Of a DNA stretch of 5,300 nt, positions 1 through 4,901 are shown in pieces. Position 1 is the first letter of the stretch. Each line of letters starts with the position of its first letter. This DNA comes from Deltaproteobacteria bacterium (lineage in GTDB: Bacteria > Desulfobacterota > DSM-4660 > Desulfatiglandales > HGW-15): assembly GCA_024641835.1 (NCBI GenBank), contig JAHECH010000363.1:1-5300 (forward strand), read 5' to 3'. The position numbers and the translations under genes are program-made. Under the pieces are notes generated by a model. It saw nothing but the letters and a program-made list of their open reading frames with translations, was not told where the DNA came from and ran no database searches.

Positions 1-507
1 AACGCAGGGGATATTCAACTCCTCCAAATCACTGCCCCCATAACTCCAGGATCCAGCGGTGGGCCTGTACTCAATCAGAGGGGTGAGGTGATCGGGATAG
101 CCACCGCCTTTATTGCATCGGAAAAAGATCTTGGCTTTGCGATGCCAGTTAACTACCTCAAGACCCTCAAACCAGTCCGAATGAAGCTGGCGGAGCTGCC
201 CAGTGCATCCCCATCATTCGAGGCAGAGATGAGAGGCAGAACCGTGACCAAGATTCTCGTCATCCGGGATCATGAGAGTCCCCCTTCCCCTGGGTCTTTC
301 GAAAAGATACCGGGCCTTGAGGGACCTAAAGCGGCGTCTCCATTTTCTGACGCAAAGCCTGGAACAGTGTATTTCAAGAAAGGGAAACAACTGCTCTGTG
401 ACCGCGCGTGGAAAGAAGGGCAGACCATCTTTCTCGTGATTCATGGGAAAAAATACGCGGTGGGGTATGATGAGAGTCAGATCGACATGGAGAAATCCTT
501 CCGCTGA
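1..507 (+). CDS. Trypsin-like (HtrA/DegP-type) serine protease, C-terminal part, 5' end outside window
   Basis: The reading frame is open from base 1 and gives 168 residues before TGA. Visible residues 17-22 read GSSGGP, the signature around the catalytic serine (S19) of trypsin-fold proteases. It is followed by a VLNQRGEVIGI strand and GFAMPVNYL (45-53), matching the G-[FY]-A-[IV]-P strand that closes the HtrA/Trypsin_2 domain. The His and Asp of the triad would lie upstream of the window. There is no PDZ domain. Instead a variable, proline-rich linker (about 85-120) leads to a compact tail (121-168) beginning GTVYFKKGKQLLCDRAWKEG and ending near IDMEKSF, which I recall as a recurrent tail of deltaproteobacterial proteins. 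HtrA-type enzymes usually act on misfolded proteins in the envelope, but a signal peptide cannot be checked here. The substrate is unknown. The frame and serine motif are directly seen; the HtrA-like assignment is family inference. Confidence 0.85.
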   Translation, partial: NAGDIQLLQITAPITPGSSGGPVLNQRGEVIGIATAFIASEKDLGFAMPVNYLKTLKPVRMKLAELPSASPSFEAEMRGRTVTKILVIRDHESPPSPGSFEKIPGLEGPKAASPFSDAKPGTVYFKKGKQLLCDRAWKEGQTIFLVIHGKKYAVGYDESQIDMEKSFR

Positions 508-534
508 TATCCCCGTCTCCTTCCCTCATGGTTT

Positions 535-540
535 GGAGGA
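535..540 (+). promoter_or_regulatory. Shine-Dalgarno deciding the TTG start of sfsA
   Basis: GGAGGA lies with its GGAGG core seven bases before TTG at 547. In this frame the only in-frame initiator between the upstream stop at 505-507 and the conserved SfsA sequence is that TTG. The nearby ATG at 542 is in another frame, sits too close to the GGAGG, and opens a frame of only about 31 codons. Confidence 0.75.
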
Positions 541-546
541 AATGGA

Positions 547-1719
547 TTGGAGTTCTTCGGACAGACGGAGAAAGCGCTCTTCATTTCAAGACCCAATCGT
601 TTCACCATCACGTGCAGCCTCAACGGAACGATCGTGAGCGCTTTCTTGCCCAACCCCGGCAGGCTGTGGGAGTTGCTCCTTCCAGGCGCTCCCGTGTACG
701 TTGAGCGGGTTAAAGATCCGTCCCGCGACCTTCGCTTCACTGCCGTGGCCGTGGAAAGAGAAGGAGAGAGAGTGGTTCTGCACACCCTTCGTACAAATGA
801 CGTGGCTCGATACCTCGTTGAAACGAATTCTATCCCCGGCCTTGAAGGATATGAAGTGATTCAGAATGAAGTTCCCAGAGGCCATAGCCGATTCGATTTC
901 CTTCTAAAGAAAGGAAACCGGCGTCTCCTTTTGGAAGTCAAATCCTGCACTCTTTTCAGCAAAAGGGTGGCGATGTTTCCCGATGCCGTCACTTCCAGGG
1001 GAACAAGACACCTTCGCGAACTCGCCCACATGTCCACCTCCCGTTCGATCAGCGCTGTGTTGTTCCTCATCCATTCGCCTCGGCCGGACTTTTTCCTGCC
1101 CGATTTTCACACAGACCTTGAATTTGCCAGGGCCATGTTGGATGCAAGAGAAAGGGTGGTCTTCTTGCCCGTGGCTGTCCGATGGAGAAGGGACTTATCC
1201 CTCAGGTCTTCGGAAGCCAAGCTTCTTCGAATACCTTGGCAAATCCTGGAAAAGGAGCTTCAAGATAGAGGCTGCTACCTGCTTATTCTCAGGCTGCCTG
1301 CGGACACTGAGCTCAGGATAGGGAGTCTCGGCCATGTTCGGCTGCGGAGTGGCTTTTATGCGTATATCGGGTCTGCCAGGAAGAATCTTTTCCGGAGAAT
1401 TGAAAGACACCGAAGGCTCAGGAAAAAATTCTTCTGGCACATCGACTTTCTCAGGGCTGTTTCTGAGTTCCTCGTTGCTCTTCCGGTGAGGTCGGAAGAC
1501 GATCTTGAGTGCGACTTGGCCGGAGCCTTAGGCAGTATGGCGGACTGGTCTCAGCCCGGGTTCGGTTCCTCTGATTGTCATTGTCCCTCTCACCTCTTCG
1601 GTTTTGAGAATGATCCCCTGAACATCGGCTCATTTCACACTCTCCTTCAGTACTTCAGGATAGAGCGATTTATCGACAAGTATCAGCTTATCAGAAAACC
1701 GGCGCCTTCCCCCAAATAA
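547..1719 (+). CDS. sfsA: SfsA family protein fused to a C-terminal DUF123 (GIY-YIG-like) nuclease domain
   Basis: The 390-residue product starts at TTG 547 and ends at TAA. Residues 1 to about 225 are SfsA: an OB-like N-terminal part with LPNPGRL (34-40), then a PD-(D/E)XK-like nuclease part with RFDFLL (115-120), LEVKS (129-133) and FPDAVTSRG (144-152). Likely metal and catalytic residues are D117, E130 and K132. Residues about 240-355 are DUF123: GCY (242-244) and YIG (273-275) correspond to the GIY and YIG motifs, R283/R284 and H288 to the conserved Arg and His, and E321 to the catalytic Glu. PGFGSSDCHCPSHLF (337-351) is the conserved Cys/His end of DUF123. A stand-alone SfsA is about 230-240 residues, so this is a true two-domain protein. 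E. coli SfsA was named for stimulating sugar (maltose) fermentation and binds DNA nonspecifically; its biochemical role is unclear. A DNA-processing role is inference. The gene sits 39 bases after the protease gene and may be cotranscribed with it. Confidence 0.9.
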   Translation: MEFFGQTEKALFISRPNRFTITCSLNGTIVSAFLPNPGRLWELLLPGAPVYVERVKDPSRDLRFTAVAVEREGERVVLHTLRTNDVARYLVETNSIPGLEGYEVIQNEVPRGHSRFDFLLKKGNRRLLLEVKSCTLFSKRVAMFPDAVTSRGTRHLRELAHMSTSRSISAVLFLIHSPRPDFFLPDFHTDLEFARAMLDARERVVFLPVAVRWRRDLSLRSSEAKLLRIPWQILEKELQDRGCYLLILRLPADTELRIGSLGHVRLRSGFYAYIGSARKNLFRRIERHRRLRKKFFWHIDFLRAVSEFLVALPVRSEDDLECDLAGALGSMADWSQPGFGSSDCHCPSHLFGFENDPLNIGSFHTLLQYFRIERFIDKYQLIRKPAPSPK

Positions 1720-1732
1720 TTCCCCAAGGCTT

Positions 1733-1761
1733 TTGCGAATATTGTGAAAATCTGTTATGTT
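1733..1761 (+). promoter_or_regulatory. Candidate sigma-70 promoter for the methyltransferase gene
   Basis: TTGCGA (1733-1738, four of six matches to TTGACA) and TATGTT (1756-1761, four of six matches to TATAAT) are separated by 17 bases. TG at 1753-1754 gives an extended -10 element. Transcription would start near 1768, leaving a leader of about 60 bases that contains the 12-bp palindrome and the Shine-Dalgarno. The match is read by eye, without a start-site map. Confidence 0.4.
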
Positions 1762-1795
1762 TCTTCAGTTCCTTGTCAACACCCAAGAAACCTGA

Positions 1796-1807
1796 GGCAA
1801 GCTTGCC
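1796..1807. repeat. 12-bp perfect palindrome in the methyltransferase leader (possible operator)
   Basis: GGCAAGCTTGCC is identical to its own reverse complement and has no unpaired centre, so it suits a dimeric DNA-binding protein better than an RNA hairpin. It lies downstream of the candidate -10 and eight bases ahead of the Shine-Dalgarno core. About one such palindrome is expected by chance in a window of this length, so a regulatory role is only suggested by its position. Confidence 0.3.
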
Positions 1808-1814
1808 GTAACTA

Positions 1815-1820
1815 GAGGGG
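1815..1820 (+). promoter_or_regulatory. Shine-Dalgarno of the methyltransferase gene
   Basis: GAGGGG ends six bases before ATG 1827, which supports that start. An ATG-initiated frame at 1820 (its start overlaps the SD) gives only 60 codons and is a shadow frame. Confidence 0.7.
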
Positions 1821-1826
1821 TGGCCT

Positions 1827-4800
1827 ATGGCAAGAAAGAAGGTGAAATCCGGCTCCGAGCAGACGGTATTGGATTACCGCCACGAGGACGCAAAGAGAAA
1901 GAACATCCCTCCCGCGGGACTGGCTGCCCAGGGCAAGATTCGAGAAAAGCCAAAGATCCAGTACGCCTACAATCCCCACCTCCCCCCGATCCTGCGTTTT
2001 GACAAGACCGGCAAGACCGACGACTTACCCGAACTTCTGGAGACGGCCCGGACCCGCGCTTTGACCCTGGAGGAAGCGGAACTCCTTGCGGAGGCCCTGC
2101 GGAAAGATGAACCGTGGCTTGAGTGGGCGGGCAAGCAAGAGAAGAAGGGTTTTGAGGTTGACCCGGTAGCTCTTCACATCCATGAGCGCATCGCTACGCA
2201 GGCCATTCTCAAGGTGATTGCAAGGGAGGATGTCCAGCGGAACCTCTTTGCCGATCCCCAACTGGAATACCAGAAGGCGGTGCAGTTCTATCAGCACGAT
2301 GTGGACTGGTCAAACCGCATGATCCTGGGCGATTCGCTCCAGGTCATGGCGAGCCTTGCCCGCCGTGAAGACTTGGCCGGCAAGGTCCAGATGATCTACA
2401 TGGACCCACCGTACGGCATCAGGTTCTCCTCCAACTTCCAGCCTGAAATCGGCAGACGGGACGTGAAGGACAAGGAGAGCGACCTCACCCGTGAACCTGA
2501 GATGGTGAAGGCTTATCGTGATACATGGACTTTAGGCGTTCACTCCTACCTTGCATATCTGCGGGACCGACTTTTCTTGTGCAAGGAGTTGTTGGCGGAT
2601 ACAGGGAGTGTATTCGTCCAGATTGGAGACGAGAACGTTCACCGTGTTCGGGCACTGCTTGATGAGGTATTCGGGGTTCAATGCTTTGTTGCCCAAATAA
2701 ACTATAAGACTATGACGCCGCTGGGGTCGAGTGGTTTGGCTAAAGTGTATGATTACTTGTTGTGGTACTGCCGTGTGCCTGAGAAGATGAAATACCATGA
2801 ACTTTATGAAATGAAACCGGTTCAGGGCAGCAACGAGTTCATATTCATTATCTTCCCGAGCGGTGAATGGCGACGCATGATGGAGGAGGAAGCTGATAAT
2901 CCGCTTGACATCAACACCAGATCCCCTGTCTTTAAGCGATCTGACTTAGTATCTTCGGGTTATACCCCATCTTGCGTCTATCCGTTGGAGTTTGAAGGAC
3001 AAACATATTACCCACGTGCAAGAAAGAGTTGGCGTACGAACCCACAAGGGATGGAAAGACTGAAGCTTGCTAACAGACTGTTTCGACTGGGTGACAGAGC
3101 ATACTTCAGACTTTTCTTCGATGACGCTCCCTTTTTTTCGATACTAAACAGTTGGCATGACACAGGGGGAGGGTTTACTGAGACCAAGAAGTATGTAGTG
3201 GAGACGAACCCAAGCATCGTAGAGCGCTGCCTTCTGATGACGACCGACCCTGGCGACCTAGTTGTGGACCCCACCTGCGGGAGTGGAACTACAGCCTATG
3301 TGGCTGAGCAATGGGGAAGGCGCTGGATCACGATTGATACCAGTCGAGTGGCGCTCGCGCTGGCACGGCAACGGCTGCTCACTGCCTCTTTCCCCTTCTA
3401 TCGGGTCAAAGAAGAATCACCCTCCCCCAGCCCCTCCCATCCAATGACTCGCCCTCCCCTGGCGGGAGGGGACAAAGGGGAGGGGGAAAGTCCCCTGATC
3501 CCCAAGAATCCTGCAAAGGGCTTCATCTACAAAACCGTCCCCCACATCACCCTCAAGAGCATCGCTCAGAATGTGGCTTTCGATTCCATCTTTGCAAGAC
3601 ATCAGCCCATCCAGGATGAGAAACTCGATGCCCTGAACAAGGCCCTGAAAAAGGTGACTCCCGCACTCCGTCAGAAACTCCTCGCAAAGCTCGCTGCGAA
3701 GGAGCGAAGCGAAGGCAAGAAAGCTGTCACCGATGCCGACCGCCGGCGCTGGCAGTTGCCCAAAGAGGAATGGAAGGAATGGGAAGTCCCCTTTGACACG
3801 GACGAGGATTGGCCCGATGCCCTGAAGACAGCCCTCACGGAATACCGCGTAGCCTGGCGGGCCAAGATGGATGAGGTGAATGCCTGCATCTCGTCCAATG
3901 CGGAACAGGAAGAGCTTGTGGACCAGCCGGAGGTGTTGCGCCGGGTGGTGCGAGTATCCGGCCCCTTCACAATGGAAGGGGTAATGCCTATTGAAGAATC
4001 CCTTATGGAGCCATCACCGATCGAAGGCGCTCCAGAGGAACTGGAGACCTTTGGAGATCAGGTCTCCGTGGCTGTCCACGAAGAACCGGCCAATGCCGAG
4101 GCCTATCTCGACAAGATGCTGAGGCTGCTCAAGGCGGACGGTGTACGCTTTCCGAACAACAAGACCCTTCATTTTCTACGCCTAGAGCGCTGCAACATGG
4201 AATACCTTCATGCCGAGGGGGAGTGGCAGCCGGAAAACGGAGATGTCCGTAATGTGGCCGTATCCTTCGGACCCCAGTTCGGGCCGGTGACTGCCTTTCA
4301 GGTGGAAAATGCCCTGCCCACCGCCAACCGAAGGGGCTATCACGACCTGGTATTTGCCGGTTTCTCCTTTGACGCAGCAGCCCAGGCCATCATCCAGGAA
4401 GATCCGAACCCCAAGGTAAGGTGCCATCTGGCCCACATCCGACCTGACATAAACATGGAAAGCCTCCTTAAGGAGACGCCCAATAGCCAGCTCTTCACCG
4501 TCTTCGGAAGCCCGCGGACAAAGTTGACCAAGACCGATGACGACCAGTTCATCGTGGAGATGCAGGGGGTGGATATTTATAACCCTGTGGAAAATACCAT
4601 CCTGCCGACCAGCGCGGACAAGGTGGCGGCATGGTTCCTGGACACGGACTATGACGGCAAGACCTTCTGCATTACCCAGGCCTTCTTCCCCGACAAGTCG
4701 GCCTGGGGGAAGATAGCCCGCGCTATGAAAGGAGTGATTGAGGAGGAAAGCTTTGCCGCCCTCAGCGGCACTGTCTCCCTACCCTTCCCGGGAGGAAAGC

Positions 4801-4901
4801 GAGGCTGGGTGGCCGTCAAGGCGATCGACCCGAGAGGCAATGAGGTCATGAGCCTTCATCGGCTGCCAGGCAGAGGGAGGGAACCCTATGGCGAAGCCTG
4901 A
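1827..4901 (+). CDS. Large beta-class site-specific DNA (adenine-N6) methyltransferase, type III Mod-like
   Basis: This 1024-residue enzyme is predicted to transfer a methyl group from S-adenosylmethionine to adenine in a specific DNA site. Domains in order: a charged, helical N-terminal region (1-160); the start of the catalytic domain, ILGDSLQVM (166-174) and YMDPPYGI (191-198), motif IV, where DPPY points to N6-adenine; the presumed target-recognition domain (about 230-470); motif I DPTCGSGTT (481-489), which binds the cofactor; then WITIDTSR (500-507). Motif IV before motif I defines the beta class (N6_N4_Mtase family), shared with type III Mod. A Pro/Ser/Gly-rich linker (about 529-560), a charged helical stretch (590-700) and a conserved C-terminal region (about 705-1015, with VSFGPQFGPVTAFQVE, FAGFSFDAAAQ and NSQLFTVFG) follow. 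The last is far beyond a minimal methyltransferase and has no function I can assign. The length fits the roughly 1000-residue family partnered with BPTD_3080-type restriction genes, and that partner follows with a 14-base overlap. All catalytic motifs are intact. Confidence 0.93.
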   Translation: MARKKVKSGSEQTVLDYRHEDAKRKNIPPAGLAAQGKIREKPKIQYAYNPHLPPILRFDKTGKTDDLPELLETARTRALTLEEAELLAEALRKDEPWLEWAGKQEKKGFEVDPVALHIHERIATQAILKVIAREDVQRNLFADPQLEYQKAVQFYQHDVDWSNRMILGDSLQVMASLARREDLAGKVQMIYMDPPYGIRFSSNFQPEIGRRDVKDKESDLTREPEMVKAYRDTWTLGVHSYLAYLRDRLFLCKELLADTGSVFVQIGDENVHRVRALLDEVFGVQCFVAQINYKTMTPLGSSGLAKVYDYLLWYCRVPEKMKYHELYEMKPVQGSNEFIFIIFPSGEWRRMMEEEADNPLDINTRSPVFKRSDLVSSGYTPSCVYPLEFEGQTYYPRARKSWRTNPQGMERLKLANRLFRLGDRAYFRLFFDDAPFFSILNSWHDTGGGFTETKKYVVETNPSIVERCLLMTTDPGDLVVDPTCGSGTTAYVAEQWGRRWITIDTSRVALALARQRLLTASFPFYRVKEESPSPSPSHPMTRPPLAGGDKGEGESPLIPKNPAKGFIYKTVPHITLKSIAQNVAFDSIFARHQPIQDEKLDALNKALKKVTPALRQKLLAKLAAKERSEGKKAVTDADRRRWQLPKEEWKEWEVPFDTDEDWPDALKTALTEYRVAWRAKMDEVNACISSNAEQEELVDQPEVLRRVVRVSGPFTMEGVMPIEESLMEPSPIEGAPEELETFGDQVSVAVHEEPANAEAYLDKMLRLLKADGVRFPNNKTLHFLRLERCNMEYLHAEGEWQPENGDVRNVAVSFGPQFGPVTAFQVENALPTANRRGYHDLVFAGFSFDAAAQAIIQEDPNPKVRCHLAHIRPDINMESLLKETPNSQLFTVFGSPRTKLTKTDDDQFIVEMQGVDIYNPVENTILPTSADKVAAWFLDTDYDGKTFCITQAFFPDKSAWGKIARAMKGVIEEESFAALSGTVSLPFPGGKRGWVAVKAIDPRGNEVMSLHRLPGRGREPYGEA
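2515..3240 (+). other. Presumed target-recognition domain with atypical base composition
   Basis: This segment, residues about 230-471, lies between motifs IV and I of the methyltransferase, where beta-class enzymes carry their specificity domain. Hand counting gives about 46-47% GC for 2701-3180, against about 70% for 2041-2100, 60% for 2341-2460, 63% for 3241-3300 and 57-58% for sampled blocks in the C-terminal part (3841-3900, 4621-4680). The shift begins near 2515 and ends near 3240. This is consistent with exchange of the specificity segment by recombination; the boundaries are approximate. Confidence 0.55.
3415..3490. repeat. In-frame palindromic C-rich/G-rich repeat within the methyltransferase linker
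   Basis: Three C-rich blocks (CCCTCCCCC at 3420-3428, CCCCTCCC at 3431-3438, CCCTCCCC at 3452-3459) are followed by two G-rich blocks (GGGAGGGG at 3464-3471, GGGGAGGGGG at 3477-3486). The inner pair forms a perfect 7-bp stem, CCCTCCC 3452-3458 with GGGAGGG 3464-3470, around a 5-base loop, and the outer blocks can pair around it. It resembles the short palindromic repeats usually scattered between genes in high-GC proteobacteria, but here it is translated as residues about 529-555, a Pro/Ser-rich then Gly-rich linker between the catalytic domain and the conserved sequence starting near GFIYKTVPHITLKS. Whether it is a multicopy element cannot be judged from one copy. Confidence 0.6.
4873..4880 (+). 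promoter_or_regulatory. Shine-Dalgarno of the restriction gene, inside the methyltransferase 3' end
   Basis: GAGGGAGG ends seven bases before ATG 4888. It lies within the last codons of the methyltransferase gene, so ribosomes finishing that gene pass directly over it, supporting translational coupling. Confidence 0.7.

Larger units (their letters stand above)
1720..1826. other. Intergenic control region ahead of the restriction-modification genes
   Basis: These 107 bases separate sfsA from the methyltransferase gene and are AT-richer than either neighbour in their first half. They hold a candidate sigma-70 promoter, a 12-bp perfect palindrome and a Shine-Dalgarno sequence, listed separately. 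I see no GC hairpin with a T-run, so no intrinsic terminator for sfsA is evident. I see no small ORF with a convincing start. Confidence 0.6.

Noticed and set aside
508..546. Gap between protease and sfsA as a terminator or promoter region
   Set aside because: The 39 bases contain only a Shine-Dalgarno; no hairpin with T-run and no -35/-10 pair is visible.
443..637. 64-codon + frame containing an ATG at 542
   Set aside because: It crosses the end of the protease gene and the start of sfsA in another frame, has an Arg/Ser-rich shadow-type composition, and its ATG at 542 is too close to the Shine-Dalgarno.
983..1321. 112-codon + frame within sfsA
   Set aside because: It lies wholly inside the well-supported SfsA-DUF123 frame, has no Shine-Dalgarno, and shows no recognisable domain.
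3452..3470. GC hairpin as an intrinsic terminator
   Set aside because: The 7-bp stem is not followed by a T-run, and the reading frame continues through conserved sequence for more than 450 codons.
3415..3490. Possible CRISPR-like or VNTR array
   Set aside because: The C-rich and G-rich blocks are inverted, not direct repeats with uniform spacers, and there is only one cluster.
3688..3716. Short GCGAAG reiteration (three copies) with a weak TCGCT/AGCGA inverted pair
   Set aside because: It encodes an ordinary charged helix (AAKERSEGKK), the arms are only 5 bp, and the copies have irregular spacing; too weak to call a repeat element.
3671..3970. 99-codon Ser/Arg-rich frame on the - strand
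   Set aside because: It is antisense to a conserved part of the methyltransferase and has the low-complexity composition typical of shadows in GC-rich genes.
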